DNA of 64,000 nucleotides from Solea solea (Eukaryota; Chordata; Actinopteri; Pleuronectiformes; Soleidae). Position 1 is the stretch's first letter; the number at the start of each line of letters is the position of its first letter. The notes under the pieces were generated by a model. That model was not told the origin of the DNA and did not search any database. It worked only from the letters and a program-made list of their open reading frames with translations. This document shows positions 12,689 to 25,818 of the stretch, piece by piece. The position numbers and the translations under genes were made by a program. The stretch is from contig NC_081147.1 in the NCBI RefSeq assembly GCF_958295425.1, forward strand, positions 5,601,290 through 5,665,289, read 5' to 3'.

Positions 12689-13153
12689 CAGTGTTGGGAA
12701 TGTTACTTTAAAAAAGTAATTAGTTATAGTTACTCACTACTTAAAAAAGTAACTGAGTTAGTAACTGAATTACTCTATATTAAAAGTAACTTGTTACCAG
12801 GGAAAGTAACTATTTGCGTTACTGTTAAAAAAAAAGTAGATTTTTTGTGTGCAGTTTTCACAAGTCAGTTGAAATGAGTAGAACAGACAGGTGTCTGTAC
12901 ATAACTTTCTATAGTGATTGCACGTCGACAGACAGCAAGATGTTTATCCTGCACTTCAAGTATTATCTTTGTAAGAAAAGTAAACAGTTACACCATATAA
13001 AGTGCATTTAACTCTAGCAAATTAAATCAAACTCTCTCAACCTGAGAGAACTGGTCAAGTAAACAATGTGTACTTCCAAGTGTTTTGTTCACAACAAAAA
13101 TAAACTTTTAAACAACAAAAAAGTGTCAATTCTTAATTAAATAAATCAAACTC

Positions 13154-13369
13154 TCAATCCTCTGTGTTTTTGGCAACTAACTTTGTAGATGCGTGTGCCG
13201 TTGTGAGATGCTTCATTAAATTAGAATTGCTTACAACGGATGTTTTTGCTCCGGGACATAATGTACACATTACATGTACGTTCTTGCGTTTGATCACAAT
13301 GAACTTGAAGTAGTGGTTTTATCGCCACTTTGAAAATGCCAACTTTACATCGGAGTCCTGACTCGCCAT
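13154..13369 (-). pseudogene. hAT transposase 5' exon relic with BED zinc finger
   Basis: Starting from ATG at 13369 on the minus strand, 71 codons encode an N-terminus of the hAT transposase type. A C-x2-C ... H-x4-H finger is visible (CTLCPG, then MKHLTTAH), preceded by aromatic residues (KWR, NHYF) as in BED fingers, which bind DNA at element ends. Codon 17 is a stop (TAA), and the frame ends shortly after the finger with no downstream catalytic domain inside the element. I read this as the broken first coding segment of a ZBED-type hAT transposase. Both zinc-ligand pairs remain. Confidence 0.7.
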
Positions 13370-13402
13370 CTCTGCTGCTTCATCGATTCTCTGTTTAGCT
13401 GT

Positions 13403-13431
13403 TGTGTGTGTGTGTGTGTGTGTGTGTGTGG
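13403..13431 (+). repeat. GT microsatellite inside the hAT element
   Basis: About 14 GT units. Confidence 0.9.
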
Positions 13432-13705
13432 CGCATGTGCTGGAATGCGTGAAACGTGACTCTGCCTTGGTCAATCATAATCGCTTACCTCGTTATTAAC
13501 CCTCCTCCTCACTAGCTGTGAGGCAGGGGTGCGTTCGGATTACACAGTTTATTCAATCAATGCATAGTAACGCACCGCATTTTATGTCCAGTAACGTTAA
13601 CGGCGTTGTAACAACGGGAAACGTAATTAGTTAGATTACTCCGTTACTGAAAAAATAACGTCGTTACCTAACACCGTTCTTTTAAACGGCGTATTCCAAA
13701 CACTG

Positions 13706-13713
13706 AGTGTGAA
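13706..13713. repeat. Target-site duplication, right
   Basis: AGTGTGAA, matching 12681-12688. Confidence 0.85.
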
Positions 13714-13944
13714 TGACACAGCTTTGGGTATGAAGTATTGACTGTGATGCTAATGATTTAACTAGCTGAGAGTTAGCCACATCAGCCAGGAGCCCATTCA
13801 GCAACTGATCTTTGATCATTCTAACTGAAGTATATTGCCTTTCTTGTTTTTCATTTTTATGAAATTTCAATTCATATTTCATTTTATTTTTTTCTCTGGG
13901 AACCCCCTGGGACCTCTTCATAGAATCCTCTGGGTCCCTAGATC
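13714..13944 (+). repeat. Family A repeat copy 2, right part
   Basis: Continues the match to 1873-2345 (reverse complement) from 'tgacacagctttgggtatga' to 'ccctgggacctcttcatag' and 'gggtccctaga'. The 92-codon frame on the opposite strand lies within this repeat and the hAT end and is not a gene. Confidence 0.65.
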
Positions 13945-15088
13945 CACCGTTGATAACCATTCAAACTACTACAATAGTTTCTATCCTGTGGGCAAAAACA
14001 TATCAGATTTCACTGACAGCTAGAATGGTAGGGGGTTGTGATGATACTGTCTCTTGGCTCTCCAGAACGTGCCTACATTCAAATGGCCAGATCTTTGAAA
14101 TATTTTCAAAGAAACCACATTAGCAGAATATGTAAATAACTCAAAATGCCCCTCGGGAGACTTGGTCCTGGTTTTTCTATGGCTGGGCTTGAATAAGCTG
14201 CATCATACGTGGGCATTGCAAACGTTTTTGCAATGTCAAATAATTAAAACACTCATCTTATAAATGCAATGTCTCCTGAACTCTCCTGAACAATATCTTA
14301 CAAATGATTTCCTCTTACCATTATATAGTCTTCTCTTACTGGGAACCAAACAGTTTGTAAACCACTCACTGCCCTCACCAAAATCTATAAAGAAAATCAG
14401 GAGAGTGGACAGTTTACAAACATATGTTTGCAGCTGGAAAGGGTGGTTTAATTGTGAGATAAAGTGATGAACATATACTTCTTAACATCCTGTGCACTGA
14501 CCAGGAGGAATAAAAAATATTGAAAAGGCAGTCCACATAGTTGTTGTTGCAAAGCTACTCTTTAACTTTCACTTATTACACCTTGACTTTACAAATTATC
14601 CCTCAATGAAACTCAACAAGCTACAGTTCTGAATGTTCCATGCTTCTATTTCAACCTTGAGCCTCCTTCATAGAAGGCTTGAAAAATAATGAAAGTGTGT
14701 TGGTCAAAGGGAAGTGGGCTGAATTGCTTTTCTTTCAATGTCTTTTACTATGAATAGTGAAAACATTTGCTAATATCATGGAGACATCTTCCCTGACCTT
14801 TCTTTTTTTTGCCCTAACACTTCTGCATACCTGATTTGTCTTTGGACTGAATACAAAAAAAGAGCCTACAGGGAAATAAACTGTACTGTACAATCTGATT
14901 TTAAGAATATGCTAATGCCATTGCACAGTGCTCTTGTCTGCACACCTCTCCATATTACTGTGACCTTGTTCAGAAGGCGGATGGAGAAAGAAAGTTTTGG
15001 ATATACAGGGATCGAAAGAGGGTCAGTGAACAGAGTCTAAATTGAAGTGCCGGATATTCCATTATTGCATTTTAGTCTAGTGACAGTA
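13945..15088. other. Non-coding DNA, nothing recognised
   Basis: No gene or confident repeat was recognised. Confidence 0.4.
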
Positions 15089-16660
<1,572 letters not shown>

Positions 16661-16850
16661 TCTTTGGACACTGTATTGACTTCTATTCATTTGGACAGAT
16701 TGACCAAAGCATTATCCCTAATCTTAACCATAATTAGATAACCTATACCACAATTCAAATGATAGCCCTGAACTTAACCAGGTCCTCCAAAATGAGGTTC
16801 TGACAGGTCTCCACAAGGACTACTGGCCCTGACAAATGTTTATGCCAGCA
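16661..16850 (-). repeat. Interspersed 'ggtcctcac'-type repeat, antisense copy
   Basis: 'attgacttctattcatttgg' then CTTAACC-rich sequence and 'aggtcctccaaaatgaggtt' resemble, in reverse, the repeat at 45241-45460. The core is degenerate GGTTAAG/CTTAACC motifs. Superfamily not assigned. Confidence 0.4.
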
Positions 16851-17000
16851 AAGGTCCTGAAGAAGTAACAAATACAAGCACACACGTTTGTATTACCTAA
16901 AGCTAAAGCAAACTGCTTCAGAAGAATTTTACTGACCAGTGACAAACAACCAACCTCATCTAAACCGTTGAGATTCCAAAATAAGGACTCTCTCGCTATC

Positions 17001-17030
17001 ACACACACACACACACACTCACACACACTG
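17001..17030 (+). repeat. CA microsatellite
   Basis: CA dinucleotide run with one CT interruption. Confidence 0.85.
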
Positions 17031-18620
17031 CACATGGCCAGACTCAGATGTACTGGCAAAGGTTATGAAAGCAGCAAATGTCAAGATATCACTAATATGG
17101 TGACTCGTACATGTGCAGTGACCACAGCTATGAGGAACATTTGACTGTGTATGTGTGTGTCACATGAGAGGTGGTGTGTGTCCTCTGGCAAATAACATGA
17201 TCCGCCACTGAGGTGGCGCAACAACATGTCTCTGTGAGTTTGCTGTGAGTCATGATTCTGAGATGCTGACACTCACACATTGCTGATTCAGGTTTGTCTT
17301 GACTTCAAAGTTTTTCCAGCGCTTTCAGCCACTTCACCCTTTTTAGGGGGAATTGACTTGTTTTGAAATGCTCAATGATTTCTCCAGAATCAGAACAAGT
17401 GTGCTGTACTCTTGACATCTGGGTATGCCAGTGATCATTGTTCTGCTTGTAAACACACAGCACTGAGCGATCTAATCAGCCAGGTGGTGTCATGGCTGAA
17501 CTTGTATTTCTGATTTATTTGACACAGAGTCTATAAAGGTGTCAAGAAGAAATGTGCTGATGTGAGAAACAGTCTGAGGTCTCAGGTACATCAGGTACAT
17601 TAGAGTAATGCATCAGCTCTCACACCCTCCATCACTGAATACAAGTGTGGCTGGACTGACAGTCAATGGTTTCAATGATAGAGTTTATCACCTATACTTC
17701 ACATTCCCCACAATCGTGTTTTTGCACTTCCTTTACCATTTATATTTATTCTTTTGGTTTGTGCTTTTGTTGTGTGCAGGACACTGGAGTGTGGTGAGTG
17801 CTTTATCCCAGTGTGAATTTATTCCTGCACTGTCTGCAGCCGCAACAGCCCATCCTTCAACACCCCTTCTTTTATTGTAATGTTTGTATCATTGTAGAAA
17901 GAATCTGAAACTTTGATATTGATTCATTTTCAGCAAAATATCTTTTTTGGGTGACATTAATGTAATACAGTCCAAAATCCAGAACTTGCCCAACCAACCC
18001 TACACAATCTGTATAATATGTTTGCCACTTTCTCCCACAGCATTATTTGCCTGGAAACTAAGGTTTGTCACTTTGTAAACTGCTCAACCTCCCTGCAAAA
18101 TTCCATAGAGATAGTTATTTGTCTGCCTTTAAGTTCAAGTGTTTTGTTTGCGACTCTGGTGTTTGAATTGTCCTAAATAACACAAACTCATGACACAGCA
18201 GTATATCAGCACCTCCCAAATCCCCATGTGCTAAAAATGTTGGTATTTTTTTTTCTCAGTATTGGCAGAGTTGTTCCTTTTTTTTCCCCCAGACAACTTT
18301 ATCTATTGATGGCTATCAGAACATGAAGAGGATTTAAACAACTAAGATTAAAAGGTAATTTAGAAAACAAGTAACAAACTAAATATTGAAGCGCAGGAAA
18401 TCAGTGTTTCCTGTTGTTTTCACTGGCAGCCTTGCTTTCACTAGGCATGTACATTACATATTTATGCTGTACTTCATCTCTGATAACACTCACTCAGTGA
18501 CTCACTCAGTGTGTCAGCATGGCCCTTCAAAGAAGCCACAACACTCTTACAACATGAGAGTTGCAGTAGCAGACTGTGTCTCTCAGGTGTCTTTGACAGC
18601 AATTCACACTCAGGTGAAAC
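17031..18620. other. Non-coding DNA, nothing recognised
   Basis: No exon or confident repeat was recognised. Short CA/GT-rich tracts occur near 17150-17190. Confidence 0.4.
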
Positions 18621-18622
18621 AA

Positions 18623-18993
18623 ATGGTGCATTCCATTTGCAGTCGGAATTTGGAATTTCCAAGTCGGAAACTTGGAGCAACATCACCAACTCCGAGATGG
18701 GATTCCAAGTTGGCTACCACCATACAAACACTGCTACTTTTACCGTTTTTAGCAATTCTGTCCTATTTGTTTCACAGTAAATCTGTTGTACATGTAGTAT
18801 TGTCTAATTTTTAACCATATACATGCTGCTATGCTGTTTGTGTGCACACAACACCATGTAGAACAACATGGTAGATCATAAATCAACTGGTATTGCTAGC
18901 AATGGCAAACAACGAGAAGCCCAAGATAAGTTTGCATCCCAATGCATTGAACTCTGGGGTGACATCGCTCCCAGTTTAGACTTCAGCTGACAT
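18623..18993 (+). repeat. MITE-like repeat, family B copy 1
   Basis: Begins 'ggtgcattccatttgcagtc' and is full of GGAAT/ATTCC and 'agtcgga' motifs. A related start occurs at 51706-51800 ('ctgcattccatttatatcag'). The right end near 18993 is judged from the switch into an L2 tail. The 142- and 89-codon frames across it are chance frames within the repeat. Confidence 0.5.
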
Positions 18994-18997
18994 ACAT

Positions 18998-19140
18998 AAA
19001 TCAGAATCAGAATCAGCTTTATTGGCCAAGTATGTAACACATACAAGGAATTCGACTCCGGTTTTTCAAACACACGCTGTACATGAAACATAGACATCAA
19101 CATAACTTAACATACATTTGACAAGAGTGAATAAAAAAGG
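18998..19140 (-). repeat. L2-like LINE 3' end (minus strand)
   Basis: On the minus strand the sequence ends '...cttggccaataaagctgatt' followed by short 'ctgatt' repeats. This is the 3' terminus typical of fish L2/Maui-like LINEs, which end in short tandem repeats instead of poly(A). Only the last ~140 bases are present, so it is a 5'-truncated copy. Confidence 0.65.
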
Positions 19141-19999
19141 TGACCAGAGGTCCGGTTTATTTTTAAATATATATATATATAAACTATAAAGTGCAGATAG
19201 TGAATAGATAAATAAACAAATAAACTGGTCAAGTGTTCAGTAATAAAAAAAAATAGTTTTTTTCAGAAAACAGACCCAGTTTAGTCAGAAAGCAGACCCA
19301 GTTGCTGATAGCTAAACTATGTAAAGACCTGGATGACTAAGATCCTCCACAGAAATAATTGTAATAGCATTTTTAGTAAAAAAAATAAGGCTTCTCTCTG
19401 TTTTTTTTTTTCCTATTTCCCCTGACTGGCAAAATGAGGCAACTGAACATGAGTGTGTCAGAGAGACTTCACTTTATATTCACAATGTAAAAAATGTTTG
19501 TCTTTATATGATGCCTCCAGTTTTCTCTCTGTGTCTAAGTAATAAACACAATGACATGGAGGTATTTCTTAAATCATCATCTCCCGTCTTTTCATGTTGA
19601 CATCGTATTTCACTTTACTACATCACAGAAAGAGTCCTCGCGAGCTCAGCATGCTCCTGTTTATTGTGTTTACAACATTTACAGTGTATTTCCGTTGTGA
19701 GAAGAACATCAAAAAAAAACCTAGTCTCGCGACTCCAGCTGTGTGGAAGCAGGCGGACGTCAGACACAAGCACTCTGTAACTATTGGTGGAGCGGTGCAA
19801 ACCAGAGAGCAGCATGTCCATTCTGCCCAGCAACAGAGAATAATATTTTCTGATTGGCTGATAGGTCACTAATTTAAGACAGCTCTATGAATGAACTATG
19901 CAGAGCAATCTGCCTTTGCATCATCGAGTCATGGATTACTAATTTATGTGCAGTGACTTTGCTTCATCAGCGTGAGAAATGTCATGTGTGACGTGTTAG
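19141..19999. other. Non-coding DNA, nothing recognised
   Basis: AT-rich; a small TA run lies at about 19168-19181. The two overlapping frames at 19594-19872 have no domain. Confidence 0.4.
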
Positions 20000-20774
20000 C
20001 AGTCTTGTATGAAACCGAAACTTGAGCAAAAGTACAAGTATCTTACCAGAAAATGACTTTGGTAGAAGTTAAAGCCACCTTTTAGAATATTACTTAGGTA
20101 AAAGTCTTAAAGTACCTGACATTTACTGTACTGTAGAGTAATTTTCTGATATAAAATGTACTTAAGTATTAGAAGTTGCAGGCGAACAACTTCAAACAAC
20201 AATTAACCTCCTGTTGTGAATGGTGACAAGCTCGCTCTCTCAAACTCCCTGTGTGTAATATGAACAAACAGAATAAACAGAATGTGTCTTTCAACTGGCA
20301 TGAGAGAGATTATTAATTTGCTTTTGGAGCTTCTAAACCCAATGTGTTTTAATTCAATTTGGAAAAGAACTGTGGTTTATCTGCGTGATCTCGCTAGCTC
20401 ACCAGTTGGGCACTCAGCTGACAGCTGAGTGGATAGCAGAAACCCAGGGTCCGGAGTGTCCAACAGAAACCCGGAGACAGGAGACCAGAAACCCGGAGAC
20501 CAGAGCTGAGGTGTCGGACCCGGTAAACAACAAGCCACTGGTGTGTTTTAAGTCCATGTGGCGCCGAAATCTGCGGCTAACAGCTGGTGCAGCTAAAACA
20601 AGCAATAACAAAAAGGCATTATGTCACCAACTCAACTTTTATTTTGTAGTAACGAGTAACGAAAGATGGTTAAGGGGAAATGTATCGGTAGCAGAAATAT
20701 AAATAACAAAGTAAGGTACATATAAGTGAAAATACAGTAGCAAAGTATTTGTACTTTGTTACATGACAACACTG
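20000..20774. mobile_element. hAT-like non-autonomous element (about 775 bp)
   Basis: The left end is CAGTCTTGTATGAAAC and the right end, reverse-complemented, CAGTGTTGTCATGTAAC. Subterminal DNA has repeated AAAGTAC/GTACTT motifs. The flanks CGTGTTAG (19992-19999) and TGTGTGAG (20775-20782) match at 6 of 8 positions, as expected for an old 8-bp duplication. The interior holds a GA-rich imperfect repeat ('gagaccagaaacccggagac') near 20455-20510 and no transposase that I recognise. Confidence 0.55.
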
Positions 20775-20782
20775 TGTGTGAG

Positions 20783-21404
20783 TGTGTGACTAATAATAAG
20801 GCTGAAAATATAACCACTTGCATTAGCTACTTGAAAAGTTGCCTATTCCCTTTCAAGTTTCCCATGCTTCTTTTTCTCCCACTCAACCAAAAATGAGACA
20901 GTGATGGTGCTTCTGACAAGAGGGAGTGTGTGGTTGGATGAGCTCCATTGCTGTCTTCTGAGAACATCACCCTCCCAACGAGCCAACAGCTCTGCTGTGT
21001 TTGTTTGCAGATGCCCTCTCAGACGCATATGTAACACCCATTTGACCTGGTGAAATTGTTGAATTCTTCAGCAACTTGCCAGAGATGTGTTCTTCCAAGT
21101 CTGTTACCGAATTGTCATCACTGCAACAGCCAAGGACGACAGCCAAAGAGAAACTGTTGGTCACACCATCCACTATGAGGGACTGACAAGCTCACCATGC
21201 ACAATGATTACAGGCCAATCTAAAATAAAATGCTAGACTCTGTGACTGAGTCTGCCACTTCAGTCTACATTAATATTAATATCCTAGCCAGGGTAAAAAA
21301 ATTTTTTTTGTAATCTGGGAATTCAATATGTAGTACATTAAGTGGAAATCAGGCATAACCATATAATAATACAAATATTTGATGAAAATTTGATTGCATT
21401 TTCA
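20783..21404. other. Non-coding DNA, nothing recognised
   Basis: No exon or confident repeat was recognised. Confidence 0.4.
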
Positions 21405-21582
21405 CTCAGATGTCACTCACTGGACATTTTCTCTCTATAAACCTTAGACATAGTTGTGCGTGACAATCCCAGTAGACCAGGAGTTTCTGTAATGCTTAGA
21501 CTGCATCATTTTGGCTGATTAGATAATAGCGTTAACAATCAATTGAACCGGTGTACCTAATAAAGTGGCCATTGAGTGTATT
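21405..21582 (-). pseudogene. Tc1-like transposon relic: 5' end and helix-turn-helix fragment
   Basis: Read on the minus strand, it starts with a Tc1-type terminus ('tacactcaatggccacttta' then 'ttaggtacacc'). It then jumps to a piece of transposase coding DNA in which 'ctcctggtctactgggattg' and 'tcacgcacaactatgtctaa' correspond to the second DNA-binding helix region of fish Tc1 transposases. Most of the transposase and the other end are missing. An inactive fragment. Confidence 0.65.
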
Positions 21583-23040
21583 ACTACATTGATCTGTAAG
21601 CAGAAAAAGCAGCAACATACATGCAGGCAGGATTGCACCTCCAAAGTCAAAAAATACAATAAAACAACCCAAATACTAAAGGTTTTGAAACATTGGTCAA
21701 GCATATTGTTACAGTGAAGGCATTTTAGATCCAGAGTATACACATTTGTCATCTGATGGTCAGACTGAAAATGATAATTTACCCATTACAAAGCATGTCA
21801 GGGAACTGCAGTGGATTTTGCATGCAAAAAAAAAAAAACTATTGTTCATTCGTAGTAGACTTCCACTTCAATACAAAAAAATACATGGTCTGGCTGGTTT
21901 GTCCATTCTGGCTGCTTGACAAAAACAAGTGGCCTCCTTGTGTTTCCAACTTCTAAACTGAAACACAATCAACTCGAGAGTGAAGTCACTCCCAGTCCTG
22001 ACTTCCAATGTGAATGTAACGTAATAAATGTAATGTTTAGTACATACAAATGTATGTATTGTAATGCTAAACAAAACTATGTTTATTTTAAAATGTTTTG
22101 TGAACATACTCACAGCACTGTATTGTCAGTTTTTGCCAATAAACCTTCCTTCATGGAAAAAGTAAATGGCTGACAAACTTAACATTATTACTTCATTTCT
22201 TAAACTTCATTAAAACTGAAATTAAGTTCATTCAAAATTAATTTAGGAGTTCCCAATAATGTACTATTTGTCAACAATTTTCCTTTTTTTCAATTTGGTT
22301 TCTTTTTTCTTTTAAATGTTCCACACTGAACCTTTAAAATAAGGTCCAAGTCACATATTTTATCTGACACCTTATCAAACTTGTACTAATACACTGACAT
22401 GATTCCTGGACAATTCAAAAACATTCACAGCCTTAACAGACTTAAGAGGAAAATAAATGTTATAGCGTTAGAATTGAACCTTATTTCCTAAAGTGTACTT
22501 CTGTTGATAGGTGATTAGCAGAGTATTCTAAGCTTCTTCCAGGTATGCAAAAGCTGTTTGCCAAGCACTGGTATGCCCCTAAGGTGAGCGAGGTTAATCA
22601 ATATTTGGCCTGTGGCACTGATTGAGCTATTACCAGACAAGTTCCCACCAATGTGCTTCACCCCGGTTGTCTTTCACCCCTCACCACCTCAGCAAGCAGC
22701 CAGCATCAATAGCTGTCAGTTAAGCTTTAGGGCGTTCCCCAAACATTCCTTTGAGCTGAGTGGAAAGCAGAATGCTAATCAGGGCAACTGAAGAAAAGTG
22801 ATTCCCATTGAGAGTACATCCATACCAATATATTCAGATCTGTGTGCAGACAAGTGTTTCAACTATTCATCTTATTATCTTTGTATTAACTAGCTGCTGT
22901 GTCCGTACATTGAGGAGAGCGCTTGGAAGTCAACACCACATGGTTCAGCAGAGGAGACTGACATGCTGAAGTGTACCACTTTCTTCAGTCCCTGGACATC
23001 GTACACTGTCAGCTGCTTTTAACACATTCTTAATAATTTT

Positions 23041-23042
<2 letters not shown>
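21583..23042. other. Non-coding DNA; possible conserved element at 22560-22790
   Basis: No exon was recognised. The stretch at about 22560-22790 has more balanced composition than its surroundings and no simple sequence. Confidence 0.35.
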
Positions 23043-23100
<58 letters not shown>

Positions 23101-23117
23101 GATAGATAGATAGATAT
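23043..23117. repeat. Compound TA / GATA microsatellite
   Basis: About 28 TA units with one TG interruption, then four GATA units. Confidence 0.95.
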
Positions 23118-23411
23118 AATCATAAGAGTACATTTTGTCATAATAAGACATGAGGCTGCTCAACATTTTTAAAAGACATTACTAATAATTAAATACAAAA
23201 TATAATGCTGTAAAAATGCCATGAATCAAAACATTTTTAATGAAACACTGACAGGTCTTCCTTCACGACACCTCCTACTGCACTGAGTTCTTCCTGTTTG
23301 ACATTTGAAACATCGATATGCATCTACTATGAAGCTGCAATGCCATAAGTGTATTGTTGTATGTAATTAATGTTTAACAGAATAAATTACTTGGTTAAAA
23401 ATGAAGTTTTT

Positions 23412-23412
<1 letters not shown>

Positions 23413-23464
<52 letters not shown>
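23413..23464. repeat. TA microsatellite
   Basis: About 25 TA units. Confidence 0.95.
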
Positions 23465-23469
<5 letters not shown>

Positions 23470-25534
23470 AAAGCTAATTTGCAGTTGTTTGTAAGACAAA
23501 TGATGCTTACCTGTTGTAACTGCCAATTATACTGCATTACAGCTATTGTATTTGTGACAACAACATACATTGTAGCATTTATTTAAGAACACATTACTGT
23601 TTTGTTTATTTTCTAGTTTTCCCAAGCTTGCTAATGAAGAAGTTTGACACTTACCCCATCTCTGTCTTCATTGGCTGTAATATAACTGGAAGTTAAAGTT
23701 TAGGGGTGAAAACACTCCACAAACTAACTCTTCCTAATAAAGTAGTTACACATCAGTTTTCCTTACACGTTCCATACAAATGATCCTTCCTCTGTTTTCT
23801 GTCTATCCATTGGTTTCCTTATCTTGCCATATTAATTCCAACTTCCCTTCATCTCTAATCCTATATGTTTTCCCCTTACCCGCCAGCTTTTCAACGAATC
23901 ATCCTTCCTTTCCTGTATTCAATCTTACTTTACTATGAGTCCAGCCTCAATTTCCCATTCACCTCCTTTCCCTTAAGGCTTCAGTATGCTCCAAATTAAG
24001 TGTCTGTTGGATCACTAAGCACAGTTTGGAACCTTTCCCACATGCGTTCCTATAAATTGCAGAGGGCTGTGTCCAATAATTCTGACACTTATATAAGAGC
24101 ACCCACTTTACGTAGCAATTAGCTTTCATGAAGAGTCTGTCCAGAGAAACTGTGTGCACCATTGTGCCCATTTTATGCAGAATCCACTCTTTCTCTCTCA
24201 CCTCTTTGATGACAATAGTCCTTGTGCACCCTCTTAAATTAAACTGTGGCAGTTTGGAACAGCTATAAACCTTTTATTCTTCAGATGTGTTTATAGGAGC
24301 CACTTAATACAAACTTTTTTTCCATCAAAATAATCACGAAAGCTCTTGCAGTTCTTTCCCACCATTCTTTATCCCAGTGTGTGTGTGTGTGTGTGTGTGT
24401 TTGTATTTACATCTCTGGAGTCCTGCCAGTTCCTGGACCAGCATCTTGGCTGCGAGTGTCTCTGCGGTCAGCCAATCAAACATCCCACAATTCAAGAGTA
24501 AGGAATGATATAGGCGTTACAAACCATCATCATGCTAGGACATGTCCCCCTTGGCCACCACTGCTCTCATTCAGTGAGTGAGTGTGTGTGTGTGTGGATG
24601 CCAAAATAGAAAATTTACGCTGATTTGATTGTGCCTCTTTGCTTTTGATGCTAACCATGATAACAAGTTCCAATTACAGGGACTCCCATTCGGACAAAGG
24701 CAGCATGTCAGTCAGATTTACACTGATGTGAGATTGTGACAATAGGACAGATAATGACATGTCTCTTTTTCTGCAGTATTTACGACTGAGTCTGCTCCCA
24801 TCACTGCTAATACAGTATTCTACGGTCATTGTCCACCCCCAGGTCTCGATGCGTCCGTTTTTTAAATCCAAAACAAGCGAGACATGACACGAGTTAAGGA
24901 TTAAAAGTGATTTCCAATTGAAGAAGCTGCTATGTAAGAGGAACAGTGTGGGCGATTGGGATAGCGTTGGCTTCCAACTCCTCTCTAGTGTGTCACACTT
25001 TATTGTGGAACCAGCAGGGCCCAAGTCCAGAGAGCAACACACTTGGCAAGCGCCATTAGAAGCTATTAAGGCGGATTAAGGCCACCATTTTTCAATGCTC
25101 GTAACTGGGGGGGAAGCCCACACGTCCACATTTTTATCTCTGATTAGTGATTTTCTTTTTCATTCAGAAAGAGGGATTAGCTAAATGTTTCCACTACATT
25201 TCCCTCATTCAGACCTGTCACCTCACCTCACCTGTCTGCCCATCCATCCCTCCTTTTTTAAATCCAAGCTGTGGATTGGTCATCCCCCCACACAGATGCT
25301 CTGCACAGAAAGCTGTTAGCGGGTCACGAATATCCTCAAAAACATGAAAGCACGGAGCAATACTAATCTCAGAGCTCTGAATCTCTGCTCTCTTTTGGCT
25401 CCGAGCATCTCTGCAGTCTTTTCAGTTTTCTCTCTGTTTGCTTCATGCCAGTGAAGTGAAAGGGACGGCATGATGGCTGGTGAATTATTCACATCCTGAG
25501 AGTTAAAGCTGAGCTGCTGCAGTAGAAGCATACC
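23465..25534. other. Non-coding DNA; GT repeat; possible conserved element at 24940-25090
   Basis: No exon was recognised. GT runs lie at 24377-24401 and near 24573-24596. The segment around 24940-25090 is compositionally balanced and includes 'gctattaaggcggattaagg', with homeodomain-type TTAA and GGATTA words. This is only a hint of regulatory DNA. Confidence 0.35.
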
Positions 25535-25538
25535 ATAG
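25535..25538. repeat. Target-site duplication, left (ATAG)
   Basis: ATAG directly before the 5' LTR, repeated directly after the 3' LTR at 35358-35361. Four bases is within the range for Ty3/Gypsy integrases. Confidence 0.8.
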
Positions 25539-25678
25539 TGTAACCAAGGTTAAATAATCTGTGCTGTTATTTTGAAATGCTCCATGCTGTTATTTTGAAA
25601 GGATTGTTCCCTCTGCCAGCGGGTTACTTCCTGTTTATTTTATCAGCCTGTCGCATGTCGAGATGCTGGTTCGACTGA

Positions 25679-25724
25679 CCAATCAGGTGTCAGCTCTCAT
25701 CTAGTTCACCTCCGTAAAAAAAAA
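25679..25724 (+). promoter_or_regulatory. Candidate LTR core promoter (CCAAT plus A-rich TATA-like box)
   Basis: CCAAT at 25679-25683, with TAAAAAAAAA at 25715-25724 about 30 bases downstream. The same motifs lie in the 3' LTR at 33852-33856 and 33888-33897. If used, U3 would be only about 200 bases and the rest of the LTR would be R plus a very long U5. An alternative TATA-like TATTTAAA lies near 26880. Transcription start is not determined. Confidence 0.35.
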
Positions 25725-25812
25725 GGTTTTCCCTCTCTTGAGAAGCGAGGAGCGAGAGCAAACATCGAAACCCACAGTACATGAAAGATAGACAGAAAAA
25801 CTCTAAAAGTTG

Positions 25813-25818
25813 ATTAAA
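25813..25818 (+). promoter_or_regulatory. Candidate poly(A) signal ATTAAA in LTR
   Basis: ATTAAA shortly downstream of the candidate promoter, with its functional copy at 33986-33991 in the 3' LTR. A second ATTAAA lies at 26995-27000. No AATAAA was seen. Choice between them is open. Confidence 0.25.

Larger units (their letters stand above)
12689..13705 (-). mobile_element. Non-autonomous hAT-superfamily transposon (1017 bp)
   Basis: The ends are CAGTGTTGGGAATG and, reverse-complemented, CAGTGTTTGGAATAC, flanked by a perfect 8-bp duplication AGTGTGAA. An 8-bp duplication with a CAGTGTT terminus is the hAT signature. Subterminal DNA is rich in GTAAC/GTTAC motifs ('aagtaattagttatagttac'). The interior keeps only the start of a transposase on the minus strand, with a BED zinc finger (13154-13369), and a GT microsatellite. 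With no catalytic domain it would depend on a transposase supplied elsewhere. It interrupts family A copy 2, and copy 1 at 1873-2345 shows the uninterrupted sequence. Confidence 0.85.

Noticed and set aside
13682..13960. 92-codon minus-strand frame as a host gene
   Set aside because: It spans the family A repeat, and a matching repeat copy at 1873-2345 shows it is repetitive DNA; it also starts or ends inside the hAT border.
18386..18814. 142-codon open frame
   Set aside because: Runs into a MITE-like repeat (18623-18993) and is overlapped by frames on both strands.
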